A stretch of 64,000 nucleotides of DNA from Haliotis asinina (GCF_037392515.1 NC_090291.1:28382001-28446000); one strand, 5' to 3'. Numbered from the stretch's first letter, positions 35,340-47,630 are shown. Translations and numbers: made by a program. The notes: a model not told the origin generated them from the letters alone.

Positions 35340-37040
35340 CAAACCCAGTGTACGCTAGTCGTTGCCTACGAGGTGCACGTACAGATCCCGATTTCCCCGT
35401 GCTAGGCGATATAAGGAAAGAGCGGATATTTCTGTCACCAATTGGCACACCTGTGTTTAAAGAAAAATGGAAACTAATACTGTATTAAACAATATATTTC
35501 CAGTAACCCGTTCCAACCGTCTTGCTGAGAACAAACACTGACCATATTAATTTTCATTAAAGTTTCCTTAAACATTCATACCAAAAAGATATAGTAAATA
35601 TTAATTTCCTATTGCATGGAAATTGATAATTTAGTTCATAATGAACAAGCATGTAGAACATATTCTCCCAATAAATACGTTTATCAATGTCAGTGTTAAT
35701 GTCAGTGTGTGGTAATATGTACAGATGGGATTTTTCAAACGAACTTTTTTCAACAAAATGAGTATCAACACACGGGTTCGAAACGAACATTTTCTTCACA
35801 ATTAAGACAGCTGATGACAACGTCTGAGCAGAAATAATTTCGCCCCACCCCCTTCGGGGCATAAATCGTAAATGATATTTAGAATTTCGTGCTCTGTTCC
35901 TCCCAGACCGGACTAAAATGCGTTGACTCATGTCTAGAGAGAGTGTTGGCCCCCATTGTCAGGAACAAAGGGCTGCGCCGGGGATCACTGTTTCTTCCCT
36001 GCGTGTTACATTTCATCCGAAGGCATAAGAGCCGCCTCTGCCGAACTAGGCTAGCTATTTCACTCTGATCCTATGGAGGGTTGAATCATGCAAGAGAAGA
36101 TTTCCCATGTCCAAGTTTAACTTGGGTTGTAATTATACAAAACGATTTCCTATTAAGAGTAATATCTCAGCAACCTAATCAAGACCTGTGAATGGACAGA
36201 TCCGAATTCACAGTCAAACAGAGAAAGGTAAAGGGCCAAGATTTTGTTGTCAAATCTGGATGTTATTAAAAGGGTTTCTTAACGAAGACTATTATCAGCG
36301 GTAGAAAGTTTTCACGCAGATTAAGTTTTATCAATTTTACGTGAAACACGATCCGTGCACTGTGCGCGTCATTGCACCTGACTATATCAGAGCGGCTTTA
36401 CATAATATGCAGTGCCGACAAATCTAATGAAATGAATCTAATGATCTCTGCAGTAATGCTTTGGCTGTGAAATCGGGTAATGTAATACCTAGACATTTGT
36501 TTTAAGAATAATGAGTTTAGGAAATAACGTGACGCCCAGGCGTTTGTCCTCAACCTTTGAAAGATAATCCAACGCTGCTTGCGTATCCGCCATCTACAAT
36601 TATGAGAGTGAAAGTCATCACTGTTGTTGCTCTCTAACACAAGTGGTTAGATGCTTGGTTTAGTTACGCAGATGGGGGAATATGTTCAGTGCGGTAAAGA
36701 ATTAAGGCAAGGCCTGTCTCACCTGATGCCTTATGGATATAACGGTTTCATCTCGGACCTATAATGACGTGATTCATGTTGATTTAGACCAGCGGGAGAA
36801 ATGACGGGAGAACTGAGGCAGGTGATCTTCACGAGTATAATGTAATGTATTACAACTAGAAGGCTGGTGGGATGAATTACGAGGAGTTCTTAGCTGATTC
36901 TTATCCAATAGTTTCGTGTTGGTCAAAAAGCAGGGAGGTGGTTCGTGGGAGCCTCAATTTTATGCGAGCTGCTTCAGTTGCCGTCTGTCGGGAAGGTTTG
37001 CGTACGTGTATCACAGGCTACTGTGGCCTTGCATATACTG
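35340..37040. other. Intergenic stretch, nothing recognised
   Basis: A minus-strand open frame of 124 codons (35931-35557) has no recognised family. The sequence is AT-rich and otherwise unremarkable. Confidence 0.45.
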
Positions 37041-37044
37041 TGTT

Positions 37045-37630
37045 ACGGACTTGTAGACATCAGAGAGTCTGTTGTGGTCTCATATACATCAGAGAGTCTA
37101 TAAGAGTCCTGTATACATCTGAGAGCCTGTTTTGGTCCTGTATACTCATGAGACACTGTTATGATTCTGTATCCATCTAGGACTCTGTTATGGCCCTGTA
37201 TACATCTAAGAGTTTGTCTTGGCCCTGTATACATCAGAGCTTGTATTCTTGTCCTGTGTACACCAGAGTCTGTTATGGTCATGTAAACACCAGAGAGTCT
37301 GTTATGGTCCTATATACATCAGAGAGTCTGTTGTGCTCACGTAAACACCAGAGAGTCTGTTATAGTTCTTTAAGCACCAGAGAGTCTGTTATGGTCCTGT
37401 ATAACTCAGAGAGTCTGTTATGGTCCTGTATAACTCAGAGAGTCTGTTATGGTCCTGTATAACTCAGAGAGTCTGTTATGGTCCTGTATAACTCAGAGAG
37501 TCTGTTATGGTCCTGTATAACTCAGAGAGTCTGTTATGGTCCTGTATAAGTCAGAGAGTCTGTTATGGTCCTGTATAAGTCAGAGAGTCTGTTATGGTGC
37601 TGCATACATCTGAGAGTCTCTCTCTGTATA
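37045..37630. repeat. 29/30-bp minisatellite, about 20 units
   Basis: The unit includes GTTATGGTCCTGTATAACTC followed by AGAGAGTCT. Inner units (37388-37590) are nearly identical with period 29. Outer units at the left are diverged with period about 30 and read TATACATCAGAGAGTCTG, so the array appears to have grown from its right-centre. Confidence 0.95.
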
Positions 37631-37676
37631 GGAACAGGTCCCACGAGGGATGTAGATGTTCCTGCATTGATTCTGT

Positions 37677-37970
37677 TTATGGCCTTATAGAAACGGTGGC
37701 TCTAGCCCTAGCTCTCCTGAGTTGGGTGGTTTCCCATCCGAGGTGTTGCAGCATCGCGGTGTTTTTGTTACCCTTGCTTTGGCGGTGACACAGTGTAGTT
37801 ATTACAAACTTGGCTGCTTGCCTCTGTACCTTCTTCAAAGTATTTACAGGAAGCTGTTGATAATTGTCCCAAACTGTAGAGGCATACTCCATGATAGGAC
37901 GAGTTCAGGGCAAGCTGTAAGGTTGCGCCTCAGGAATCCTACAAGGTGGCCTCCCGGGTGATATTCTATT
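37677..37970 (-). pseudogene. LINE (non-LTR retrotransposon) reverse transcriptase C-terminal fossil
   Basis: On the minus strand, 37892-37677 reads MEYASTVWDNYQQLP, then KKVQRQAAKFVITT and MLQHLGWETTQLRRARA. These match the conserved end of LINE reverse transcriptases (EYAS-VWDP, KVQRRAA-FV, ML-LGWE-L-RR). Further upstream, GFLRRNLTACPE is visible in another frame, so there is at least one frameshift or small deletion near 37910, and another near 37950. No upstream catalytic domain remains. The clade (RTE, Jockey or CR1 type) cannot be decided from this piece. Confidence 0.88.
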
Positions 37971-37979
37971 TGCCATCCA

Positions 37980-38545
37980 ATATCATACTTAATTGGTCGT
38001 TTAGGAAAAATTAAAAACGAAACGTCACCTGTGACAGGTTCATTTTAATGCCTTGCGTCGCATGCGAGTAAATAAGAGTGAGGAAGAGGGTGAAATCATT
38101 ACGTCATAAAACGTCAAGCACATGTAAAATAGTGCCAACAGTTACAGCCTTACATCAGCAATAAAGCATAAGTGTCACCATTATTAGCTGCTTAGTTGGA
38201 TCCACCATTTACAATGGCTTCGTCGGATCCATCAACTGAAGTTCTGTGACCTGTTAAAAATGAATCAATTGTTTGGCCATCTTTGTTTGCTGCAGTAGGA
38301 GATGAAAGCAGTCGGGAAATGGTGAGTAAATAGCACCAAACTTACCAAAACGATATCTAGGAGATATCGCTTCAGCGTTTTACACACAATTTCAAGACTT
38401 ACACAGTAACTGGTTAATTAAGATGGTAACGGCTGTTACTGAATGCTCAAAATGCATTTGAATGAGTTTCGTTAACACTCACCGTCACACATGATGTTAT
38501 TTGAACACCACAACATAATGTAAACCATTGTTCATCGAATGAAGA
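37980..38545. other. Spacer, nothing recognised
   Basis: Unique sequence between the LINE fossil and the SINE cluster. Confidence 0.5.
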
Positions 38546-38548
38546 ACA

Positions 38549-38822
38549 GGGTTAGAGATGGTCTTCAGCAATCCACGTATGTAGCAACAGGCGAATAACG
38601 GGTGATCCACACTCATTTGATAATGAAGCAGACATCTTCATGGATAACAGCCTCTTGTTTACAGCATAGTGCACAGACGTGTTTGGTGCATGGCACCACA
38701 ACCAAGACTGAGTACATCGGTGCTCATGATGACAAACGCATGGTTGTCTGGTCCATATTCGATGAGTTGTAGAAGGCTGTCATATTGCTGGAATACTGGT
38801 GAGTGCGGTGAGTTAACCAACA
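38549..38822 (+). mobile_element. SINE-like family A copy, diverged
   Basis: Starts at GTTAGAGATGGTCTTCAGCA and ends with TTGTCTGGTCC and CATATTGCTGGAATACTGGT plus GAGTGCGGTGAG, the family tail. The middle carries extra or scrambled sequence. Confidence 0.75.
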
Positions 38823-39171
38823 ACCCATCGAAGAAAAAACACAAACACTGCACGAAGCCACAGCGCAAGTTGCGCCAATAGTAGAAGAGTCGTACGTAAA
38901 ATCCTCGGTGTCCCAAAAGTGATTTTCTCACAACACAGCGTTATAACCGCCCCCTGTTGATTTGCTTTCAGTCAGCGAAGTTTCGACTAATCGGACAAGG
39001 GAGAGGGTAAGGTGATTGTAGGTTGTCAGGTCTGATCTAGCCGTGAATGTACAAATCCTTCTAAATTTTACCAATGTTGGATACATTTCCATAAATTATA
39101 TTAATTCTGAATGAAATACGTTATTATATATTTTTTAATTTATATTTTATCAAATATAACAGACCCGTGAA

Positions 39172-39370
39172 GATTCGGGTTAGAATTGGTCTTCAGTAAC
39201 CAATACTGATGGAGTGGTCCGATTCGCTAACTTGGTTGACACGTCATCGTATACCAACTGTGTGTATCGATGCTTGTGATGTTGATCACTGGATTGACTG
39301 GCCCAGACTCGATTACTTACAGACAACCGCCACGTAGCTGGGATATTGTGTTAAACAACAAACCAACAAC
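39172..39370 (+). mobile_element. SINE-like family A copy, nearly complete
   Basis: GGTTAGAATTGGTCTTCAGT begins it. AACTTGGTTGACACGTCATC, TTGATCACTGGATTGACTGG and ACCGCCACGTAGCTGGGATA follow, after which the tail decays. Confidence 0.85.
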
Positions 39371-39518
39371 AAATACAGAATAAAAAATAATGCATTTCAT
39401 TCAGAATTTAGATTGATTTGGACCGGTTATCTAAACATCAGTATACTGTTTTAAACCTTCTTAAATTGTCACAACTCTCCCGTCACATAATGTCACACTA
39501 TTAGTTTGTTCAGCTAAA

Positions 39519-39730
39519 TAAGGTTACAACTGGTCTTCGCCAACCCCTGCTGATCGTAAAATGCCACTATCGGCGTCGGGTGCTCAGACTCGCTTAATTG
39601 GTCGATTCAATTCCGTTAATCGATGTTCATGATATCAATCACAGAATTGTCTAGTCCTGATTCTAGTATTTATAGACTGCTGTTATATACCTAGTATATT
39701 GAGACCGGTGTGATGCAACAAGCTAGTGAG
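39519..39730 (+). mobile_element. SINE-like family A copy, diverged
   Basis: GGTTACAACTGGTCTTCGCC, CGTCGGGTGCTCAGACTCGC and CACAGAATTGTCTAGTCCTG align in order with family A. Confidence 0.7.
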
Positions 39731-39872
39731 TGAGTAACTTCAACCTTATGCCGCTTTTATCGCTCATTCCGCCATGAGTGAGTGAGTATGGTTTTACGCC
39801 GCCCATTTGATAAGAATCGATCTCGGAGCTCTGACGAACCCTTTAACCACTAGGCTAACCAACCACCCACAC
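39726..39872 (-). mobile_element. SINE-like family B fragments
   Basis: GAGTGAGTATGGTTTTACGC is the complement of the shared tail, and CCCTTTAACCACTAGGCTAA is the complement of the family B head. A second tail-like start lies at 39726. Internal sequence is deleted. Confidence 0.75.
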
Positions 39873-39989
39873 AATCGAGGTGTCATGAATCGGGAAAGGG
39901 TACGCCGATACCTCGATACTCTGTGGGACAATACGATTATGATGTGAACTGTTCGCAGGATATAAGCATGTCATGAGAGCCCGTCAGCA

Positions 39990-40352
39990 TCCGTGTTAGA
40001 CGTGAACTTCATCAAACCTATGCTTGTCATAAGAGATGACTAAGGGGGTCGGGTGGTCAGGCTACTTGGTAGACACATGCCGTTAGAACAATGCTCATGT
40101 TATTGATCACTGGATTCAGGGGCGGATACAACATTTTGAGAAGGGGGTTTGCACAGTTCATTTTCACCCATCTGCACGAGAGTTTCAATGGTCATTTAAT
40201 AAACTTGCGGGACAAAGGGGTGGTGAATGTGTGGGTGTTGGGGGTGGGTGGGATGGCTGTTTGGAGTTTAGGATTTGGTTCAGCCTCGAGTATCTACAGA
40301 ACGTCGTCATGCAACTGAATATTGCTGAATGCGGTGTGTAAAACAACCAATC
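39990..40352 (+). mobile_element. SINE-like family A copy interrupted by an insertion
   Basis: The family A order runs from TATGCTTGTCATAAGAGATG through TTGATCACTGGATT to 40116. It then stops and resumes near 40275 with TGGTTCAGCCTCGAG and AATATTGCTGAATGCGGTGT. The intervening piece is listed separately. Confidence 0.82.
40117..40270. mobile_element. Foreign 154-bp insert within the family A SINE
   Basis: It begins CAGGGGCGGATACAACA, similar to termini of non-autonomous DNA elements (CAGGGGCGGATC-type), and contains G-rich sequence. GGATT flanks it on both sides (40112-40116 and 40271-40275), a possible 5-bp target duplication. No matching inverted terminus is seen at the right end, so it may be truncated. 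Confidence 0.5.
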
Positions 40353-40359
40353 AAACCAT

Positions 40360-41070
40360 ATTTACGCTTCATTCGGCCCACTGGAGTCTTTAGCATAAAA
40401 AATATTAGCACAACACCTGAGATATGAGCCGTTTTTACCACGTGTATAGTTTAGAGTTCGGACACAATATAATAGAATACCTGGAATGATAAATACCTGA
40501 GAAAATCTAAGTTAGTCATCCATTAGAATGTTTATCTGTATGTCTGCACTGTTTGTATGTAAGGGAATCTTAATGGCCTCATCCATTGGCATAATCGCCA
40601 CGAAGGTCGAGTGTTCGTGTCTCTCCTCACAGTGTCGACATCGAGTAGCATCTCATAGCCTTTCTTACTAAATATCAGCCACATGCCACTCTGAAGCAGT
40701 AAGTGTGGAATATGAAATTATGTAAAAAAATAGTGAAACGGACATCAATCATAACAAAATTCTCTGCCCCCACATATTCATTAATAAAGCGTCTAATGTA
40801 GCAGAATTTCTGCAGGTGTGTTGGAATTGGAAACTGGAATTGATATGAAGGATTGTGTTACTGGTGTTATATACGATTCCGTTATACTCGATATACCAAG
40901 TAATATCATCAGTCACAGGTTCCGTGAGTTGATACTATGCTTACCGGTTTAAGACGCATTTTCCTTAAAGTTCCAATAACTTACCATGTCGATGTCTTAC
41001 ATTACAGCAAACAGATCGCTGATGCTGGTTACTTAGACGTCATCCATATACACTGTCTCACTTTGAGTGA
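40360..41070. other. Spacer, nothing recognised
   Basis: AT-rich unique sequence between SINE copies. Confidence 0.5.
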
Positions 41071-41075
41071 GTGAG

Positions 41076-41285
41076 GGGAAGTGGCCTAGTAGTTACGGCG
41101 TTCGCTGGTCACTCGAGGGACAAAGTAAAGTTAGGCTCAGTATTATTCATTACATTGCTATACTTAGTCTCAGTAGTATTAGTTACACAGCGATATAGCA
41201 GTGTAAAGAATAATAGCGAGCTTACGCTTACTTAGACCGACGAAGACCCGGTTCGATTCCCTCAGGAGCATGTTTTCTGTTTTGT
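41076..41285 (+). mobile_element. SINE-like family B head split by an insertion
   Basis: The box A part (AGTGGCCTAGTAGTTACGGC, then GTTCGCTGGTCAC) lies at 41090-41113. The box B part (GAAGACCCGGTTCGATTCCC) lies at 41242-41261. In other copies these parts are only about 20 bp apart. The extra sequence is the palindromic insert listed next. The copy then diverges. Confidence 0.8.
41121..41235. mobile_element. 115-bp near-palindromic insert (foldback or MITE-like)
   Basis: The arms 41121-41162 and 41194-41235 are inverted copies with about 33 of 42 positions matching, including TATTATTC and GCTATA. The arms are joined by a 31-bp centre. It sits inside the tRNA-like head of a SINE. No clear target duplication is visible. 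Confidence 0.65.
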
Positions 41286-41289
41286 TTTG

Positions 41290-42935
41290 ATTTGTATTTT
41301 GTTGTTTGTTTGTTTTTTGTGTGTGTGTCTCTAGGTTTGATGTTCGCAAGATATTGTTAAAAGGGGCCTCAACATATTCCTCACTTCAAGGAGTAAAATG
41401 CCTCTTAACTGATTTTTATACGAATGGAATTATATGTCAAACAGATCGTTACTCTTTTCTTACAATATGCAATAAGGTAAAAGTAACAATTAGGTATTAT
41501 CCACGGTGTTCCAATTTTACACTCGTGAAATCGGGAAAGCATTCTCATCTTATAATGTCTGTTTGCGTTGATCTCATTCAACATCACGATGCATGTACTC
41601 CAATCCTTGATTCAGTACTACTGCACCATCCACTATGAAACATTTGGGAAACCCTTTACACCAAGTAAACCTCTTTTTTGCATTAAAATAGAAACACTAT
41701 GTATAACAACTTCTTTATTACGAGAGTGCGACCTTGGCATGAGTGACCAAGATGTTTAAGTTGCTATATGAAGACGTTTTGTGTTGCGTCCCTTAACCTC
41801 GTCAGCATTCAATAATAATGCGAATGCAAGGATAACTTTCTACGCAGGTGTTCTCATATTCAGAAGTGGATTTAAAATGTATTTATTTCCACATGTATCT
41901 TTTCATGTTTATACTCTTTCAAAGTGATCGTGAAGAATTTGTTTTGGGCGTTCGTGCGGTTCCTTTCCACAGTTATCCATTTGTAAAACAAATTTACTCT
42001 CAAATATCAATGTGGCGATATTTGTATTATATTCAATCATTTTTCATTCGCCCATATCATCAACCAGTATCTGTGTTTAACACTGACCGCCGTTTCCCTT
42101 TGATTTAAAATGCATGTGAGACGGTCAAGTAATAAATATTCCCTGCGTTGTCTCACTTTGAAAAATGGGGTCTTCGGGGAAAAAATAGAAAAAAAGCGAC
42201 GAAAGACGTAAAACTTTTTTTCTCCATTATTGCGGACTTTGTAGTGACGTAACAACAGTGGTATGTGAGCGCCCGGCATGCTGTCAAGAGCCAGAGAAAG
42301 ACGGGGGCAGCACCTCGCCCTGCCGACGACCCTACTGGCTCCCAAAGGAACGTGATAAATTATTTTTACGCTTCACGGCTTTCAAAGACACATTTTTCAA
42401 ATTTATTGTTTGTCGCGATTTTTTCTCTGCAAGAACTTAATGAAGATGTCCCCATAGTGTCACATAACCATAGCAGGAGGGCTTGTCGCTCCCACCTCTC
42501 AACTTTACCCAACACATTAACTTGACAAAATGTTTTTAACTTCAAAATCGCAATCAAATTTTTTGCTCCCTCGAGAGAAGAGGAGGGCGATTTTGACGAC
42601 CTTTGACAGCTTTTAGTGTATATTGGTTGGATGCAGTTTCGTGCCAGCACCGCGTAAAAACCCTAACGGTGACTAGGAGTGAGAGGCCTTTATAAGAATA
42701 GGTAGGTGGCGCGATAATGTGTGTTAACGACTGGCGACCAAATAGTATTTCAACGCGCAAGGCCTCGTTTCGCAGTGGGGAGCCCATTTGTATTATCTGA
42801 TTTCGAAATCACCGTCTGTTAGGCGATTACAGATGCATTTAGTAATCATATTCCCGCAATTACAGACAAATGTATGATAACTGATACTGACAAGACTTAA
42901 GCGACTGGAAATAAGTATTACTAACTGCCTTGGAG
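41290..42935. other. Intergenic stretch, nothing recognised
   Basis: No coding family is recognised. A GC-richer patch at about 42250-42350 stays open on both strands for around 100 codons but shows no known domain. Confidence 0.45.
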
Positions 42936-42941
42936 TCTGTC

Positions 42942-43030
42942 ATCATCATCATCATCATCATCATCATTATCATCATCGCCGCCATCATCATCAGAAGAAG
43001 AAGAAGACGGAGGAGGAGAAGAAGAAGATA
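42942..43030. repeat. Compound CAT/AGA trinucleotide microsatellite
   Basis: (CAT)n with interruptions is followed by (AGA)n and (GGA)n. No reading frame context supports a coding homopolymer. Confidence 0.95.
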
Positions 43031-43034
43031 ACAT

Positions 43035-43885
43035 GCTTAAAGAGCTGTATTGCGGGAGATAACTCTCAAACATACTGACTACTCACAAGAACGTACAGAC
43101 CCCTAGATTCTATCATTTTAATTCCGTTCATCTGTCATAGCATGGCCATCAGTCAAACCTGTTCATATTGGTATGAAGGCACTTGGGCCTCAAAATATAC
43201 AAATGAGACATAAAGGTTGGTAACAGTTACATAGTTAGTATAGAGTAGTCGATAAAATAGAAAATAGCAATTTTTATCTTGGGATTTAGCATCTCTTTTT
43301 TGTAAGGATAGTTAATATACAGGCAAAACATTTTCAAATTATGAGTGTTACTTTTAAGACGCTTCTTGAAGTGTATTAACGTTTAGATGATTACTAAGTA
43401 TATTAACATACAGATTTTAATCATACGCGGACCATATAAGCATGCAGGTGTAAAAGTCACCTTCCATGCTGATTTGCCTAGCATATTCCAAGACATATGT
43501 CACTTCTTTGTCTCCTATCGTCGTGTATTTTGAGACATTATAGCACTTTTCTAAACCGAACCTATTATATCGTACAAAGTTAGCTGTAGCATTAAAGTAT
43601 TTCTTGTGACCACCTTTAAGAACTGATCTCTAATTTTGATAAATACATGTACTTCCCAACTCTCCAAACAAGCCCAAATCCATACGAGAAAGCTAAATGT
43701 CCAATGTAAGGACAGATAAGGTTTAAAGGAGGATCCACAATGGCGATGCGACTGCCGATGCTAAATTTCATGATATATGTATGTCTGGTTTCCCCTTTGT
43801 CACATCAACTGGAAACAAATAGATGCAATAAATAAATATATATTATAAATGATAAAGACATATGACATTTAAAATAGCAATGCTG
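43035..43885. other. AT-rich spacer, nothing recognised
   Basis: No gene or repeat is identified. Confidence 0.5.
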
Positions 43886-43894
43886 GTTGGTTTG

Positions 43895-44100
43895 TTGTTT
43901 AAAGCCACTCTCAGCAATATCACAGCTATATGACGGCGGATGTAAATAATCGAGACTGGACCACAAAATCAAGTGATCAACATCATGGGCGTCCTACGCA
44001 ACTGGCATACGATGACATGTCTCAAACATGTCAGTGAGCCTGATCACTCCATCCCTTTAGTCGCTTCTTGGGACAAGTTTCAACCCGAATCTTCACTGTT
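43895..44100 (-). mobile_element. SINE-like family A copy
   Basis: The plus strand shows CTCTCAGCAATATCACAGCT, AATAATCGAGACTGGACCAC, AGTGATCAACATCATGGGCG and CCTTTAGTCGCTTCTTGGGA in the family A order. Confidence 0.83.
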
Positions 44101-44104
44101 CGAA

Positions 44105-47100
44105 ATGGCAATGTAGTTTTATCCAATCATGTGAATGAAAACAGTATTTTTCTTTGATAATATACATCCATCTTTTAGGGAAAAAATATAGGTTTGACTT
44201 ATCACTGTTCATATGGTTCTTTTCTTTCCTTTGTGTCATTACTTGTGATAAATTAAATAGCTTATATGTAAATCAGTGGTAAAGGGCAATCTGATTTGTT
44301 CAAATCATTTTCATGAGATACGTTATAACTAAAAATACGTTATAGCTTAAACTATTTTAAAGTGAATGAATGGGACGGTCTCATAGCAGTACAGATTAAA
44401 TAAAGAAAAAAATCGTATGTTGGTCGTCTTCTTTGCAGTAATATTTGAGTAAAAACATGTTTCTTCACAAACCAATCATCTGACGTTCTGGGTTTGGGAC
44501 TGAGACATTATTTGAAAAAAATATATTGTTCAGAAAAATTATAGAAAAAAATATTTGGTTTCGGGTTTTCCATAGGAAAACAAAAGAGTTGTTGTTCCTT
44601 AACCTGACCGGATGTCCTGAGCAAAAATAATTGTATGAATGGACGCAGTGACCGAAAAGTAACTCGATCACTAACAAAAAACACAGCTCCTAGAAAATGA
44701 TGTAGTCGATCCCCTGAAAGACACCCAGGGCATTCAACTACAAAATTATTGCTTTAACAGAGAAGAAAGGGAACATGAATGTATACGAGTCTTTTGAAGA
44801 AAGGCCACTGAACTTTGATTGACGACTTAGATTGAATTTAAATTAACAAGAGTGTGTTATATCAAACCATCGACTTCAGTCAATCCGTCTATTTTCGTAC
44901 GAACTCAGGCGTAACAGAAAGGAAATATGGATGGTTGGGTGACCGCTATGTATATCTATAGCTGTCCTCTGTAATGTCGTCCAATAAGTTATGTTTTATA
45001 AAGGGGGCGGGTGGGGGAATACGTTACCTCAAGGTCAGTTTTATTGTTAGTCATCATTCTAAATGATACCATGTATTAAGTCCATAACTTGAGTTTCCCG
45101 CTGTGAATATTAGAACTAGACCCCCTCACGCTCAACTACCAGGCGTTATGAGATACACGCACGGACGCCATCTTTCCCCTGGTTACTGATCAATCCACCA
45201 TACTGTCTGTCGGACATTTGGGAGACACACTTTAACCACAGCTGAAATATATGATTAAGTCTGCAACTGCACTGGAGGGACGACAGACAAGGAAATACTC
45301 TGGCAATGAACTTACACGTGTTTCTGTAAAGACAGACAGTCCTGTTCTTCAGTAACTAAGACCACATGTTCCTTCATATAGCTGATAGTTTATGTTCATT
45401 GCTGGATATAAACTAAATTTATCTCATGAAGAATACGTTTTAGCTTATAGATCCCGGACGTGCATCATTGGGTTTTTGAAGAAATTATACTGTTTCACTC
45501 CAGAATATACTTTCAAAAAGATGTTCACACCTATCACAAACTTTACAAAACCAACTAAAATTAATCCACCAATATCTCCTGAGTGTTCTACAAATATTAA
45601 TGTCCGCTTCTCTATTTACCTGTCTGCGTGTGAGATATACACTTAATGGTGTAATGATATTCTCTATCACCCCTATTGAGCGAATTTTCATTGTCGTATA
45701 CATTGTACACTTCATGAGCGATCATGTTATCGCTCACTCGCAGGATAACCAATATTTTAATCAAAGGATTAGAACTGTCGTCCAAGGCGCTGAAATACTG
45801 CTGTGGAGAGTCGCGTCCCTTAGGCGTTTCAGGATCCAACGTTATAGGGCTTACCCCATTTCTTTGTTTGACAGTAGCATAAAAAAACGCTGTGGTAAAT
45901 TCTATGATCAGCATCACTTTAACCTTTGTTCTAACAATTATAACATAACATCTAGTAATGTAACTGAAATTATTTTCAGACTTAAAACCAAATCGCTCAG
46001 TTATTACAATACAGTTACGCGCCATGACGAATACTTGATGTCTTAATTTGTGACGTCATATAGCTTCAGCTGACAAGACTTGACTGTAAGTCAAGCCGAA
46101 AAGTATTAAATTGCATCAGGAGGAATAATACAAGTAAAATGATTGGTTTCTTATAATGGTCAGTCTGTAAACTAGTTATCGAACTAACTACAAGCTTTTG
46201 GATAAAAAAAAACATATCAAGGACATCTGACAGGATCACGATCATTCATGTTCGTTTTACAACGTTTCATGAACGAGAACACTTTATGTTCGTTTTTTAA
46301 AAACACCCGTGACTGCAAGAAAGCATGCGTAATAAAGACATAGTTTATGGTAATGGTAACCTCGGATCTCCTTCCCACAAAATGTCAACCTCGTGCCCCA
46401 ACGGCTATTGTTGTGGTACGTTTGTATTACAGCTTTAAATCAAGGATTTAAGATTAAAAAATGAAAAATCACAGTAAAGCAGTTCCCCTGTTTTTTAAAA
46501 AAAACGCATCAGGAAAAAAATCGCAGGCATTAAAACGTTTTATCACTTTTTTGCCAAAATCCGTTTCCACACGATTATGCTAATTCTAATTTTACAATTA
46601 TCCAGTCGAGTGTGTAGACGGGGGGACCTTAGGTCGGGGGGAGAATGAGAAGTGTTTCGAGAGTGCTAGTTATGCCTCCGGTTCGAAGCATTCAGTAGGC
46701 TGATTAACGTTTTATTAATGAAGCTTCGTCGGTCTCTCGACTCCAAGTAGCGTTCCCCTAGCGGGAGAGTCTATGTACTTTGTTCCTGATAATCACAAGC
46801 TAGAACTAAGTTTGCCTTGGGCGTTGAAGCTGTACGAAATTTGGGTAATGGAAATTTGGAAAATCCAATCAAAGTCCCTTCGCCGAGGAGTTTTTGTCTA
46901 ATAAAATTTTCTTAAATATTTTAATTCAATATTTGCAAGGGCAATGGTTATTTAAGATAAATTATTTACAGGAAATGTTTAAAGTCTGGGCGACGTGATA
47001 AATGGTTGCATTTATAATTCACGCCTCCAAACCTGAAGGTGTTCGGACAAGTATGACGAGATGTTCGGTCTACTGATGATAAAGTTAGGACATGAATAAT

Positions 47101-47255
47101 CACTAGTCACATTGCAACCGTTAAACTTAACATTCTGGGTTTGTCTAATCACTGGCCATCACTGTTTGCTTCAATTCTCTCACTTACCTATGATATTGGC
47201 TTGTTTCTGACTGCCAGTTACTACTCAGTTGAGGCAAAATAGTTTGTGAGTTTTG
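44105..47255. other. Intergenic stretch, nothing recognised
   Basis: A 148-codon plus-strand frame (45600-46046) and an overlapping 137-codon minus-strand frame lie here. Overlap of two unrecognised frames is typical of chance. The part from 46560 to 47000 is complex non-repetitive sequence that could be regulatory. One more TGACGTCA lies at 46051-46058. Confidence 0.4.
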
Positions 47256-47259
47256 CATG

Positions 47260-47470
47260 TTTGTCGTTTAACACTGCTTTTAAAACCATACCAGCTATGT
47301 CACAGCAGTCTGCAAACAAAGTGACCAACAGCATGAGCATCCATCTACACAACTGGGATACGATGACATGCATCACCCAATTCAGCAAGCCTGACCAACG
47401 GTCCTGTTAGTCACCTCCAACAACAAGCATGGTTTGCTGAAGACAAATTCCAGCTGGAATGAACTCAGAT
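47260..47470 (-). mobile_element. SINE-like family A copy, diverged
   Basis: ACAGCATGAGCATCCATCTA, CAACTGGGATACGATGACAT and GTTAGTCACCTCCAACAACA on the plus strand follow the family order. Confidence 0.8.
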
Positions 47471-47505
47471 GCAGTTTGAGAATGTGGGCAAACAATGGTG
47501 GTTAG

Positions 47506-47630
47506 GTGAGTGAGTATGGTTTATGCTGCATTTAGCAATACTCTAGCAACATCAAAGCAGGGAACACCAAAAATATGGGGAATCAACCCACTGAACGTAT
47601 GCCTTCACTACTAACCTACCCGCCGCCCAA
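47506..47630 (-). mobile_element. SINE-like family B copy
   Basis: GTGAGTGAGTATGGTTTATG is the tail complement. GGGGAATCAACCCACTGAAC is a mutated box B complement, and ACTAACCTACCCGCCGCCC is the head complement. The middle is shortened. Confidence 0.82.

Noticed and set aside
37045..37630. Possible CRISPR-like array because of regular repeats
   Set aside because: Units are contiguous with no unique spacers, in a eukaryotic genome. It is a minisatellite.
42250..42350. GC-rich patch open on both strands, considered as an exon
   Set aside because: No donor or acceptor in frame that I could support, and no recognisable peptide.
45600..46046. 148-codon plus-strand frame
   Set aside because: Overlaps an equally long minus-strand frame, and neither matches a family.
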